17,824 nt of DNA from Spirogloea muscicola (taxonomy: Eukaryota; Streptophyta; Zygnematophyceae; Spirogloeales; Spirogloeaceae): assembly GCA_009602725.1 (NCBI GenBank), contig WELB01000099.1, positions 263,292-281,115 on the forward strand, in the 5' to 3' direction. Numbering within the stretch: the first letter of the stretch is position 1; every line of letters begins with the position of its first letter. A program made the position numbers and the translations under genes. The notes below the pieces were generated by a model, which worked only from the letters and a program-made list of their open reading frames with translations, was not told where the DNA came from and did not search any database. Below are positions 8,311 through 17,824 of the stretch, piece by piece.

Positions 8311-8329
8311 GGCGGCGGCGGCGGCGAGG
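8184..8329. promoter_or_regulatory. Compact divergent promoter with telo-box
   Basis: Only 146 bp separate the start codons of the SMP-C2 gene (minus, 8183) and TRAPPC1 (plus, 8330). The segment holds AAACCCTAA at 8207-8215, a perfect plant telo-box, a second weaker ccctag at 8223-8228, and ccctaac at 8189-8195. Two CCATGG palindromes (8180-8185 and 8252-8257) place ATG triplets on both strands. No TATA box is visible. In plants, telo-boxes are found upstream of growth-related and translation-related genes; a shared role for both genes here is inference. Confidence 0.7.
8205..8255 (-). other. Potential uORF upstream of the SMP-C2 gene
   Basis: On the minus strand, ATG at 8255 opens a 16-codon frame (MGENARSEMLGSRIRV) that ends in TGA at 8205-8207, overlapping the telo-box and 21 bases before the main ATG. 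It is in the same frame as the main coding sequence and is separated from it by this stop. It could dampen translation if the transcript starts upstream of 8255. Confidence 0.35.
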
Positions 8330-9431
8330 ATGATCCACGCCGTGTACGTGTTCGACCGCGCGGGCGTCTGTCTGTACTACCGCGCATGGCGGCGGCCGCA
8401 CGCGCCGCTGAGCGCCGCCGAGGACCGCAAGCTCATGTTTGGCCTCCTCTTCTCCCTCAAGTCCTTCGCCGCCAAGATGGACCCCGCCGCGCCGCCGTCA
8501 GTGCTCCTCCCCCCGCCACTGCCGCCGCTGCGGCTGCAGCCCAAGTCCTCGCGTAGATGGTCATGGGTCCTGACCGTGCTTGTGGGACCCTCTGAAGACT
8601 TAGCTGCGCCGCTCATGCTCGCGCGTTCCCGTCCATGAGGGCAGTGCAGGCGAGGGCGGGCCCAGCCCCCCGGCCCCGCTGGGCCGCGGCTGCTCCTTCC
8701 GGGCGTTCCGCACCAACACGTACAAGCTGAGCTTCCTGGAGTCGCCCTCTGGCATCAAGGTGGGCAAGCCTCGCTCACGCCACTGCCCTCAGCGAATACG
8801 CCAGGGCTCGCGCCTCGCTCGTGACAGCCCTGCTCTGTGGCTACCCGGCTAGGAGTGAGCGCGTTGTCAACCACGACTTGTGCCTGGACGATGTTAAGCG
8901 AAGCCCACAGTGTATCTTGCATCACCTGAATGCTAGACTGATACTGAGTAAGCTGGGGAAGTTGTCCAACAACCATCCTCGAATTGGCAGCATTGTCGTG
9001 GCACTAGCTTGCAAGTTGGGTGCTCAATGTGTCGCCCTACGCTCATGCTGCACCCGTATTGCTATAGAATGCCAACAATGCCTGCGGGGCACCTCACCAT
9101 GTTCGCGGCACAGATTGTCCTCATCTCGGAGCCGCGTATGGGTGACATGCGCGAGCCGCTGAAGCATATCTACAGCCGGATATACGCTGAGTGCATTGTT
9201 AAGAATCCCCTGCACACGCCCGGCCAGCCATTCAGGTCAGTGCTCCTGTCCTTGTGCACCAGCAACATTGCATCAGGGCAATTTCTGTAAGGTCTTCACA
9301 CATCTGTAGGTGGTGTTTGCTTCATGGAGCCCCTGAGCTCCTCATTCCCTTGGCATTCTTGCAATGGTCTTGTGGGTAGCTGTGAGCTTTTTGCCACGAC
9401 ACTGGATCAGTACGTGAAGACGCTGCAGTGA
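8330..9431 (+). CDS. TRAPPC1: TRAPP complex subunit 1 (Bet5/TRAPPC1)
   Basis: Four exons: 8330-8496, 8645-8759, 9114-9235, 9380-9431, giving 151 residues with matching phases (donors GTCAGT, GTGGGC, GTCAGT; acceptors CAG, CAG, TAG). The family is about 145 residues, so the gene is full length. Signatures run in the expected order: MIHAVYVFDRAGVCLYYRAW, then DRKLMFGLLFSLKSFAAKMDP, FRTNTYKLSFLESPSGIK, IVLISEPRMGDMREPLKHIY, AECIVKNPLHTPGQPF, CELFATTLDQYVKTLQ. The fold is a longin-like (SNARE-like) domain. TRAPPC1 is a core subunit of TRAPP, the Rab1/Ypt1 exchange factor that tethers ER-to-Golgi vesicles. A Gly/Pro-rich loop of roughly 15 residues (AGEGGPSPPAPLGRG) lies at the exon 1-2 junction, longer than in animals or yeast. 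The neighbour upstream is divergent; the neighbour downstream is convergent. Confidence 0.95.
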
Positions 9432-10121
9432 GGCAACAAGGAGGTCAGATGCCTGCTTGATATGATCATAGGGCTTTGTAGCCGTTGCAGTTGTAGCATT
9501 TCAACTGCACAAGATGGTCGTCATCCAGCTTGTGCAGATGTAGGCCTACCAAGCTCCTGCAACAAGTAGCCCTGTTAACTGCTACATTGTACTTGGAGCA
9601 CACATACATGACACGCATCATGATTATTAGGAAGACATGGCACAGCTGTGATTATGGCTCTGCTGGTCAGCATGCAAAGTCTTCAGGCCATTTTCTTCAT
9701 TAAGACAGGACACTCTCTTTCGTAAGATCCAAGCGCGACATGCACAGAGCATCGATTGCTCAAGCTTGTTCTTGTTGCTTGCATTCTGCATCTTCATTCG
9801 TCTTCATCCCCGCAATGGGGGAAAACATGTATAGACCTCATCACACCTATTCTCACTCTATTTGACCTGTGACACAATAAAGGTGGCCCTCCCGGGAAGA
9901 GGCAAAGAATGTAAGGAACCTGCCAGCTACACTAGGTTGTAACAGCACGAAGTAGTGGGCCTGATGGGGCCTAATCAAAGGTGACATGGCAAAAAGATGA
10001 CAAGGAGATCATTGAACCCCAAAGTCAAAAGGACCTCAGATTTGTTCATAAGCCTGATTGCACTCCTTTCGGGTTGTGAACAAGTGACGAAATCACATGT
10101 TATAGAAATATTGAAGGTCAC
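9432..10121. other. Convergent 3' regions of TRAPPC1 and the DUF900 hydrolase
   Basis: No gene is seen. The plus-strand 3' UTR of TRAPPC1 likely runs to one of two TGTAA motifs (9910-9914 or 9938-9942). A perfect 8-bp hairpin (tgcagttg 9486-9493, caactgca 9502-9509) lies in this UTR. On the minus strand I see no TGTAA for the hydrolase gene, so its transcript end is undetermined and may overlap TRAPPC1. Confidence 0.55.
9910..9942 (+). terminator. Candidate TGTAA poly(A) signals for TRAPPC1
   Basis: TGTAA occurs at 9910-9914 and again at 9938-9942, about 480 bases after the stop. These are the first downstream copies on the plus strand after the coding end, and the 28-base spacing of two such signals supports a real 3' end here. 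Confidence 0.45.
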
Positions 10122-13100
10122 TCAAGGGGCAGCCCAGTAAACAGGTGAAGTGTTGACCTGCAAATACAGCATTGCCAATTGAGTTGACAGACACGTATCA
10201 AGCGTGTGCAGACTTGATTGACTTCAACAAATTTAGTCTCATGCTACTTTTGGCAGTCGCCATATGCCAGGATGACGTCCTTACTGTAGGAGCGATGTCC
10301 AATTCGAGGTCAGCTGATGGAGCAGCCAGGCGGGCTGGCATCTTGGGCCGAAGTTGCGTGAGTTTGAAATAAGGACGAGTCTGAAATTTTTGAGCCTGCC
10401 TCCACCACGGTGTTTCCCGCAAGCCTTGCATAGTGTGAACTGTAGACGGATAGACGATGCGGAGTGAGTAAGGCACAGAGCTTGTGCAGATAGCATCACT
10501 GGTCTTGCTCACAGAGCGCAACAAAAGGTAAAAGTCAGGAGCACTGCAGACTCTTGATGTGTCAAGTTGCCACATAAAAGTTTGACTCCTCTCAAGTGGG
10601 AAAGCATGCATAGTCTGGAATTACCAATGTCAGCGTTAACAATGTTATGGAACAGGTAAAAGTGCCCAGTGGTGAGGTAGCCTGTCTTGAGAGCTGATAC
10701 GTCAACAGTATCAAAGTAATTTCGACACAGCAGAAAATCCTTGGTCTTTCTTCCTGCCCGCAGCTGGGGCATCCCGTAGTCCATCAGCTCGGAGAGAAGC
10801 AAAGCGATGTCATTCTCAGCAGCATAGAGAGTAACCCGGGAATTGCTTCGGCCACCTCGCTCAGCCAAACTTCCCTTGTCACCAGCCAACTCTTCCTGCG
10901 TGAACACCTGCCTGCAGCGAGACAAGGATTCCCAACCTTCAGCTCATGGCTATCTCACAGAACTCAGTCAGACACTGCCTCTGATGAGATCCTGACAAGG
11001 TTGCAGAGATACAAACCTCAGGGCTTCCTTCCAGCCTTTTGAGCGGCCTTCTTGCCAGACCTGGCCTGCCGTCCGGAAAGCCAAGACCGTGTCATTGATG
11101 ATGCTTGCTGAAGCATCGCCCCACGCCTCAAGAGCTACAGAAAGAACATCCCCCAGACTACGGCTCTTCTCCTCCGCTCGAGTGTAGACTGCAGCTTCAG
11201 GCACAGTTGAAAGCGGCGCAGGGTCGCAAGTGCTGTCAACTGATGTGGAAGCTTGGGCTGTGAGGAGCTTCCCGCCCTTGAGCACAACACCAGTGGTCTC
11301 TGGCAGCTCAGAGACCGCAGTTCCCTCTTCAGCCATTCTGCTCGTCTGCGGGAAGCGGAAGTGCTCCGTGGCTTCTGAGAAGTCGTTAGCAGTCACATCA
11401 GGCGCCATGAAGTAAATGTGGCTGGTCACGTTGGTGGCAGGGCTCAGATCCTCTGGGTCAAGCATCCGCAGTGCGTCCGTGAGCGCCCGCGCCCCCATGC
11501 TGTAGGCCACAATATGTATAACTTTGGCACCCATCTCCGAGGAGAGCATGCGCAGTATATCCTGCAAAAGAAAGGTGGGGCAACTTGAGGCATCTGGTGC
11601 CGCGCTCCCAGCTGCAAACCTCACTCATAGCACTGGCTTTCCAGGAAGGCTAGTTGCATTCCAGAATGCTGCCACAAGCCTTGGCAGCATGCCTTACCCT
11701 CAGGTGTAATGCCGAGTCTGCGCAAGTCTGCTCGTCCCGGTGGTAAAGCTTAATGACACCAAGGCCAACGCTTAAGCTGGGCCGTCCAACAGTGGGCCAG
11801 CTGTACACGATGCCTGGGCCCCCGAAATCAAGTCCTCTCTGCGAGCATGCCATTCCACATGCATGTCAGTGGCATGGCTGGATACTTGCTGGATACTTCG
11901 TGCCAGGGCAGTAGTTCCGTGGCTCCCATGCACTTCATGCATTGGTACAAGATGCTCTTACCACAATTTGAGCACCATAACCCATGCCCCGCGCAAAATC
12001 TGTGAAGCAGCTGATACAACAGGACAAATAACTTTCTTAGGTCTGATATCTTGCATGCCAGCATCAACACGAGCTTCAGGAAGCCAGGCCACATATCTGG
12101 GCACCCTCTTGACTCATGGATGTGCTTACAGCACACCATCTGCAGCACCCATGCTCTCCAATCATGCAAGCTTGATATAATACCTGGAACAACTTGGAAA
12201 GGCTCAATGAAAAAGTCTTTCGTGTGAAATATTGATAGTGCTTACCCGTGTATGTAGAGCAGTACAGCATTCTTGTCATTCTCTTCAATCTGCTGCTTGA
12301 TGGCGGCCTTGAACTCCACATCGTCCAGGCTGCTAACCCGCTGGAAGTCGCGCTTAACCTGCGGCCTGCCGCCAGGGCATTGCACCTGGCGCAAGCACCA
12401 CCATCATCAGATGCTTGACCAAAGAAGGCCATCGAAGGGACTGTCTTTCCTTGCCAGGATTCACAATAGTGTGACATATTACTGTGTAGATAATTTGGAG
12501 AAAAAGCTGCTGCATGAGGGAACTTGATCACCACCAGCATGTATGCTGCATCGTCTAAGTCTCTTATGCACCTCGACGACGCCCGAGGCGACGTTGTTAG
12601 CGACTTCAGAGCCGTAAAATTCCCCCGCAACTTCATCCACCAATTCAGGACGACGGTTGGTCATGTAGTAGACCTGCCAAACTTCCGAAAGGGATTAGCG
12701 ACCTTGGCTGCTGACAAGAAGTACGACTGAGGCCTTGCTCTGCATGCGGCAAAGAGGAGAGACTCTTCAAGGAAAATGGCCCTCAGGTTCTGACATTGTC
12801 ATATGTAGGAGGTCAGCAGGCTCAGTACAGCCTCCGTCAGGACTCATGGAAGCTGCAGGAAGGAGCCAAAGTTTTACCGGTTGGACTTCTGTGGAGCTGT
12901 CCTCGCAGGAGGGTGGCTTGCCAAATAGGTCGGCGAGGGTGCAGCGAATGCCGGAGCCAACAAGGTCAGCCTCCTGCTGCGATCCCAAGACAGCCTCCAT
13001 CATGCGGCAGGCCTTCTGCACCATGCTTGAGTACTTCTGCCTGTCCATCCTGCTGCCTAGTGCCTGCAACCTACCGTCATGACTGTCTTCCAGGGGCAAA

Positions 13101-13612
13101 TGAGGGCCTGAGAGGAGCCTGTCTTTGTCGACAGCCTGCTGTGAGCTGCTGGTTGCAGGTACTTCTGTACCAAGGTGACCTCTACCCAGAGCCTCGGCTG
13201 CAGCCGTCTCGTGGCGGAGGGAGTCCTCCTGAGCCAGCCGCTGCTGCACAAACTGGCGGAGGCTCCTGATGGTCGCCGGCACCACCTCGGGAGACTTCTC
13301 TGCCACCGCGTGCAGCTCCGAGATGCGTTCCAGGAAGCCCTTGCGCAGGGGCTGGAAGGCGCACCAGCCGTCGGCACAGAGGTCCTCCAGGAGCAGGTGC
13401 AAGTTGTGCAGGTACACAACGTCTTCCAGCGCCGACTGCGGTGCCTTGAAATGCAGAGCCGCATCCGCCGCTAGGCGCAACCGCAGCTCCTGGAAGACGG
13501 CGTCCAAGCGCAACCCGTGGGAGCCGGCGACCCCAGCGTGCTCCTGCGCTGCGCCACCTGCCCAGACCTGCTGGCTAAAGACCTGCTGCAGCATTGGGCT
13601 CAGTAGCGCCAT
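10122..13612 (-). CDS. DUF900-type alpha/beta hydrolase with N-terminal extension
   Basis: Ten exons: 13612-12878, 12673-12572, 12385-12246, 12010-11962, 11838-11698, 11561-11017, 10911-10625, 10550-10513, 10380-10285, 10157-10122; 722 residues from the ATG at 13612. Signatures of the DUF900 hydrolase family (PF05990) appear in order: VYYMTNRRPE and FYGSEVANNVASGVVEV (246-280), NAVLLYIHGCFTDFA (oxyanion region, about 319-331), GPGIVYSWPTVGR (349-361), YHRDEQTCADSA, IHIVAYSMGARAL (nucleophile Ser410), IYFMAPDV (Asp444), RVTLYAAENDIA, YFDTVDVSAL, GHFYLFH (His654). These give a Ser-Asp-His triad by family analogy; the substrate is unknown. Residues 1-245 are mostly helical (ELRLRLAADAALHF, LHNLHLLLEDLCADGW) and unrecognised. 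About 150 extra residues separate APDV from RVTLY. The frame stays open upstream to 14536 with another ATG at 14338, so the start is uncertain. Exon 8 and the last two small exons are the weakest. Confidence 0.88.
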
Positions 13613-14048
13613 GGCTGCGCCCTTCCTCACGACGACAGCGGCTGCTCCTGGATGGCCTTTAATCAACTGCCTTATTCCATCACCATCATCAGCGCTGCAG
13701 CGACGCCGCCGCAGCGGCAAGCCGTCATCCTGCACTCCACTAAGGCCGTTCTCCACAAGGGAGCCGCGATGCGTTGCAGGCCAGCGACCTCCTGCAGTGG
13801 CGGACGAGGCCGGGGGCGCCGCGAGACCGACGGAGCCGACACCCGGACATCGGGCCGCCGCCAGGGGAGGCGCCGCGACGCGCCCCGATCGCCGACGCCG
13901 CCGCCGCCAGTCACTGCCGCCGGGCCAGGCCGGCGACGCCCTCGCTGCGATATCCAAGGCCCCGGCCACAGCGAGCCGGTGATCCTTCCGGCGTGGCGGC
14001 GCAGTCTCCAGGCAGCGCCCGCCGTCGCGCTGCTCGCGCGTCCGGCAG

Positions 14049-14100
14049 CGGCGGCGGCGGCGGCGGCGGCGGAGGAGGCGGCGGCGGCGGCGGCGGGCGG
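14049..14100. repeat. (GGC)n/(GGA) trinucleotide run
   Basis: About 52 bases of nearly uninterrupted GGC triplets with two GGA units. Depending on frame it would code poly-Arg, poly-Ala or poly-Pro on the minus strand. Together with the similar run at 8152-8180, it marks the 5' end of a gene. Confidence 0.85.
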
Positions 14101-14416
14101 GAGGGGGGTGGGAAAGTGCGGCCTCGAATATTCCGCGGCGGGGGGCGGCGTCCGCCAAGTATCTTCCGCTCTGTGCTTCGGGGCGGGGCGCCCTGTGATC
14201 GAAACCGTGGCCGAATCCACGGCGCGGCGCCGCCGGCCTGTGAGCAAAACGCGCGACCAACTGCTTCACGGACTCGACGGCCGTCCCGTTCCCCAGCCGT
14301 CCGACATGGCACCGCCACGTGCTTGGGCCCGCGCTCATTGGCCCGCTCTGTCCCACGGGGCTGGCCCCGAGTGCCGGCGGGGCAGTTCGGCCTCTTGCAA
14401 CAGCCGACTGAGAAAG

Positions 14417-14492
14417 GAAAACAGCTCCTCCGATATGACAGCAGTGGCTGTGAGAGGCCAGCCCAAAGGAATGGACAAGCTCTGAAAGGGCC
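14417..14492 (-). repeat. Dispersed hairpin-core repeat, copy 4 (inverted)
   Basis: Read on the minus strand it gives ggccctttcagagcttgtcc, then gggctggcctctcacagcca and gctgttttcc, aligning with copy 3 over about 75 bases at roughly 70 percent by eye. The core is gggctg (14464-14459) and cagcca (14450-14445), with one unpaired position. It is the only copy in this orientation. Confidence 0.75.
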
Positions 14493-14708
14493 GGATGGCG
14501 CCAACAGCAGGATGCTAGTCCCCAAGACGTCAGCAAGTGGGCTCTGAATGAGCTCTTGCCAACGAAGTGGAGGCCAACTTCCTACCAAAGTCCTGACGAT
14601 GGGGCAATCAGCTGCCTAAGGGGGTCTCTAGTACCCACGAGTGAGCACATACATACTGACAAGCTAAGCTGGGGAGCCAGAGCACCACACACAAGCCATT
14701 AGCCTGGC

Positions 14709-14792
14709 CTAGAGCGAGCCCAGCACGCAAGCAGAAGCTGCAGCTCTTCCAGCTTGCCCGCGCCTTGCATCTGCGTGCTGGCCGTGCTCTAG
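14709..14792. repeat. Imperfect inverted repeat, 20-bp arms
   Basis: The left arm (14709-14728, ctagagc.....ccagcacgc) and right arm (14773-14792, gcgtgctgg....gctctag) pair at 16 of 20 positions: nine bp perfect next to the loop, a four-base internal loop, then seven bp perfect. The 44-base loop itself contains aagctg/cagctt complementarity. It sits midway between repeat copies 4 and 3. Confidence 0.8.
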
Positions 14793-14914
14793 CTGCAGCC
14801 TCTGGCTTTCGTCAAGGGCATTGCTTTCCGGCGGCTAGTCTTTCTGACTTGAGCTCCTGGCTAGAGCTTATTAAGTGTCTATCCTACCGGGCAAGCTTAG
14901 GGAAAGCACCTTTC

Positions 14915-14990
14915 GGCCCCTTCGGACCTTGTCACTATTGTTGGGCTGGCTGTTCACAGCCCTCGCCCACTTTGGGAGAGCTATTTCTTC
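14915..14990 (+). repeat. Dispersed hairpin-core repeat, copy 3
   Basis: It starts ggccccttcggaccttgtca, has gggctg (14943-14948) and cagccc (14957-14962), then cgcccactttgggagagcta and tttcttcc. The stem is perfect. With copy 1 it shares the full left half that copies 2 and 5 lack. Confidence 0.8.
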
Positions 14991-15197
14991 CCATGTTACT
15001 TGCTTCTTGCTCCCATTCGCTGTAGTCTCATCGACCAACCAGATCTACACTACTCGTCGCTCAAGCGAGGGGCAACCTCATCTGCAGCTAACGTGTCATA
15101 TCTTCAATAGGCAACCTGCATGACTTAGGAGCAAGGCCCAGACTTCTTCGTAGTAGAGCTTGAGGGAGCAAAAGAGAAGGAAAGGTCATCAAGTGGC

Positions 15198-17824
15198 TCA
15201 TCCAGCCATGGCGGCCAGCTTGTTCTGCAAGTAGCGCCACATTTCCTCTTCCCCTCGAAGCTGCTCCCACTGCACATGCCGATGGGCCATAATATATCAG
15301 CTCCTCCTAACAAATCCCTCTCTCACATGACCCCTATGCGGGCTTCCCGAGATTCTTAAGATGCATACTTGAAGGCCAGATTGAGCTGCCTCAACGGCTC
15401 ATACCTCGTAGAAGGGGATGGCAACAAGCCGCCAGCCCAGCACCCGCAGCTGCCGCCGCTTCAGCACTGTGGCCCCAAGCGCTTCGCCTGCACAAGCAAA
15501 AGGTAATGCTCGACCTAAAGCCAAGAAGAGCTGCTATACACTTTGACCTTGAGGTGTGGGGTTTTAGTACTGAACCATGGCAGCTTGACCATCAAAGCTT
15601 CACAACCAAGTTACGCACTCTAAGGACATGCTCAGCAGCCGCACCTGTGTCCCGTGCAAAGTGGCTCGGCCCATCGATCTCCACGCCAATGCAATCGGTG
15701 GGCAGCGCAAGGTCAAGTGAGTAGGGGCCTCCCGCATACTCCTCCTCCCACAACCGGCCAGTGCCGACGAGCAGCCGCGCGACCTCGCGCTGGCAGGACG
15801 AAATGGCGCGTTCGCCCTCGCGCTTCTCGTGCTCCCATGCTGCTGCCGCAGACGCAGCCAGGGCGCCGCGGAGTGAGAGCCCCAGCTCAGGCCACTCAGC
15901 AGCCAGGCCGAGCTGCACCTGGTGTAGCTGCGACAGCCGTCGTTGCTCCACAGTATTGCTGTCCGCGTGGAGCTCAGCGTCACTACTATCGCAGGATCGG
16001 ATTGCTGACAACAGGGTCTGGAATGATGGCCGGTGGGCTTCAGCGAGTACAGTGTAGGCCCAGGCGGCCCGGGCGAGCTGGCCTCCGCTCCACTTTCCAA
16101 ATAGCCGGGGGCTGGCACTCTCGCAGCAGGCCGCATCGAGCTGGTCGAGGAGCGCAGTGGCAGGCTGCATGAGCACTGCGCACGCCCAGAGGAGCTGCGA
16201 GAGCTCCTGCGGCTGGAAGGCAGCAGCCTGCTCAGCCGCCCGCTCAACCAAGCCAGCGAGCAGCGGGCGGCAGGCCAGGCGCGCGCCCACAAGAGCAGCA
16301 GCCAGATTTGCAATGTGCTGCGGCTTCAACTCGGGTGCACGATCCAGCGCTGCGGCCACCAGCAGCCGCAGCTCGGCAGTGTATGCTGCGCCACCAACAA
16401 TCTTGGAAAGTGCCCAGGCGGAATTCACCACACCCTGAGGTGGCCCAAGGAGCATGCAGCGAATATCAGCACAATTTAAGCTCTGCAACTTGAGCAACCT
16501 GCACAAATATGGATGTTGCTTATATTTGCGTACTTAGGGTGGGTACACGGGCTGAATGCAATGGAATCAGAGTGAGGCTTCGGCGACTATGGACATAACT
16601 GATTTGTGAGCAGATGTCAGCCTGCACGGTGTAATTCACCTGGACACCGCTACTTGAAAGAAGCTCCACAACGCAGGCCAATAGCTCAGCGACGAGCGGC
16701 AACCTCGCAACCGCGAGCCGCTCTGAAACTGACATCGCCTCTGACTCCATGTGGCGGGCAAGGCGGTGCAGGCTCGTGGCGGCATTTATGGCGCCAAAGG
16801 AGGCGTGCGACCTGCCGCCCACACTGGTCGAACTGCCGCGGACGCTGCCTCTGCGCCCAAGCTGGTCCGCCAGAACGTCCAGCAGCTCCGCGACGCCGCG
16901 GGCCCCAGTCAGCCGGGCGTTGATCTCCAGTGAGCCCCGGCCCAAGAACTTGACATCCAGCACCGGCGCCTCGCCGCCGCTTGCCTGCGGCGATTTCTGC
17001 GGCCTCGCATCCTCCTTGAGACTGGCTGGCCCCTGCTGCTCTTGACTGGCCCCGACATGCGACTTCATAGCGATGTCTACACCACTGTCCACATGGGCGG
17101 GGCTGAATGCCTCCTGCTTGGCATGGCCGCAGTCAGCCGTCTGCGCGCCATGCTCCTCCAGGCGCCGGTCCTCATGGGGGTCGACTGCAGTGCCGCTCCT
17201 GGGAGGGAAGCCAGCCCCTAGGCCGGCAGTGGTGGCGCCAGCAGCGCCGGTGATGGCACCCCGCAGGGCCGCCAGGTCCTCGAGGCCGTTCCGGAACCCC
17301 GCCGCCAGCGACAGCTCCAGGACCCGCGCCTCCGACGGGCCTCCCACGTCCACCGCCAGCTGGATAAGCTCCAGCCGACGCTCCGGCTTTGCAGCGGCCC
17401 CGCCGGCGTCGTCCGCCGCCGCCGCCGCCAGCGGCACTGGCCTCGCCGGCTTCCTCCTCCTGCGGCGCCTCGCCGCAGGCGCCGCCGCTGGCGCCTCCCA
17501 CAGCCGGAGCTGAGCGGCATGGAGGGCGCGCCTTCTCGCCAGTGCAGCCCACTCGTAGGCGTCGTCTGCCGCCGCCTTCGCGCCACCGCCACCGGTGCCG
17601 TCGCCGGCGCCGCCCTGGAGAGGGCCCGCCAGCATCTCGGCTTCCCAGGCGTCGTCGTCCTCCTCGTCGCCCACGAGGGAGGAGCCGGCGTCGGCTCCTG
17701 TCGCGCCGGCCACCGGGGCTCGCCGCCACCGCTTGGCGCTGCCGCATGCCGAGGCACGCTCCGCGCGACTGCCACAGCGGGCGCCCGCGCCGCCGCCGGC
17801 GACGGGCTCCTGCGCGGAGATCGG
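15198..17824 (-). CDS. RAP-domain (OPR/FASTK-like) organelle RNA-binding protein, 5' partial
   Basis: Exons: 17824(open)-16640, 16434-15645 (or starting at 16482), 15487-15405, 15245-15198; about 700 residues visible. The frame is open to the window edge with no ATG, so the true start lies outside. The C-terminus is a clear RAP domain split over three exons: CIGVEIDGPSHFARDTG, then ALGATVLKRRQLRVLGW, RLVAIPFYE, EMWRYLQNKLAAMAG and stop. Before it come helical repeats of the octotricopeptide/FAST kind (GVVNSAWALSKIV, HIANLAAALVGARL, ELSQLLWACAVL, QLARAAWAYTVLAEA). The N-terminal part is low in complexity and Ala/Arg-rich, fitting an organelle targeting region, followed by the acidic DEEDDDAWEAEML. 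Such proteins bind chloroplast or mitochondrial RNAs and act in their maturation or translation; the target here is unknown. Both exon 2 acceptors keep frame; the shorter fits the repeat better. Confidence 0.9.

Larger units (their letters stand above)
13613..15197. other. 5' region of the hydrolase gene and intergenic repeats
   Basis: Between the safest hydrolase start (13612) and the RAP gene stop (15198) all frames from about 13620 to 14390 are open because of extreme GC content. The frame continuous with the hydrolase codes an Arg-rich stretch from ATG 14338, which could be a transit peptide or simply 5' UTR. A (GGC)n microsatellite lies at 14049-14100. From 14417 to 14990 there is an inverted pair of the dispersed repeat around an imperfect hairpin. 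From 14991 to 15197 I see only the 3' flank of the RAP gene. Confidence 0.5.

Noticed and set aside
13672-14588. Several 190-280-codon frames on both strands with poly-Ala, poly-Pro or poly-Gly
   Set aside because: GC-rich triplet repeats keep all six frames open; none contains a recognisable domain.
14400-15000. tRNA or snRNA gene as the origin of the repeat
   Set aside because: No cloverleaf, no A/B-box pair, no CCA-type end and no U-snRNA motifs were found around the hairpin core.
16520-16639. Read-through of RAP exon 1 past 16640
   Set aside because: A good donor (CAG|GTGAAT) at 16640 and in-phase continuation into the repeat GVVNSAWALSKIV fit the family; the read-through tail does not.

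Overview
The window is nuclear DNA of a eukaryote, most likely a green alga (Chlorophyta; a trebouxiophyte such as a Coccomyxa- or Trebouxia-like species is my guess). The reasons are: dense short spliceosomal introns of about 120-370 bp with GT-AG borders, GC-rich genic DNA with (GGC)n runs, plant-type protein families (NTMC2-like SMP-C2 protein, RAP/octotricopeptide-like protein), a plant telo-box in a promoter, and TGTAA motifs downstream of stop codons, the usual algal poly(A) signal. There is no bacterial operon, CRISPR array, tRNA or rRNA that I can see. Almost no gene here is a single open frame. All models below were assembled by hand from splice borders, reading phase and family signatures.

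Layout. (a) 1-2300: gene-poor, with three same-orientation copies of a short dispersed repeat that has a GGGCTG/CAGCCC hairpin core, a G-rich tract, a 41-bp tandem duplication, two striking inverted repeats and one doubtful protein-like stretch. (b) 3180-8183, minus strand: a 13-exon gene for an extended-synaptotagmin/NTMC2-type lipid-transfer protein (SMP domain, one C2 domain, long linker, coiled coil, possible C-terminal membrane helix). (c) 8184-8329: a 146-bp divergent promoter with a perfect telo-box and uORFs on both strands. (d) 8330-9431, plus strand: a complete 4-exon TRAPPC1/Bet5 gene. (e) 10122-13612 or further, minus strand: a 10-exon gene for a DUF900-type alpha/beta hydrolase with a long N-terminal extension and a roughly 150-residue insertion in its catalytic domain. 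(f) 13613-15197: 5' region of the hydrolase gene plus an inverted pair of the dispersed repeat around an imperfect hairpin. (g) 15198-17824, minus strand: a 4-exon RAP-domain organelle RNA-binding protein, cut at its 5' end by the window edge.

The genes are housekeeping genes that share no pathway in the operon sense. The one meaningful pairing is the divergent promoter that joins a vesicle-tethering subunit (TRAPPC1) to a membrane-contact-site lipid-transfer protein, which could co-regulate two endomembrane functions. I found no convincing new defence or mobile system. The most unusual items are the hairpin-core repeat family with its inverted pair, the tail-anchored SMP-C2 architecture, and the large insertion in the DUF900 hydrolase.
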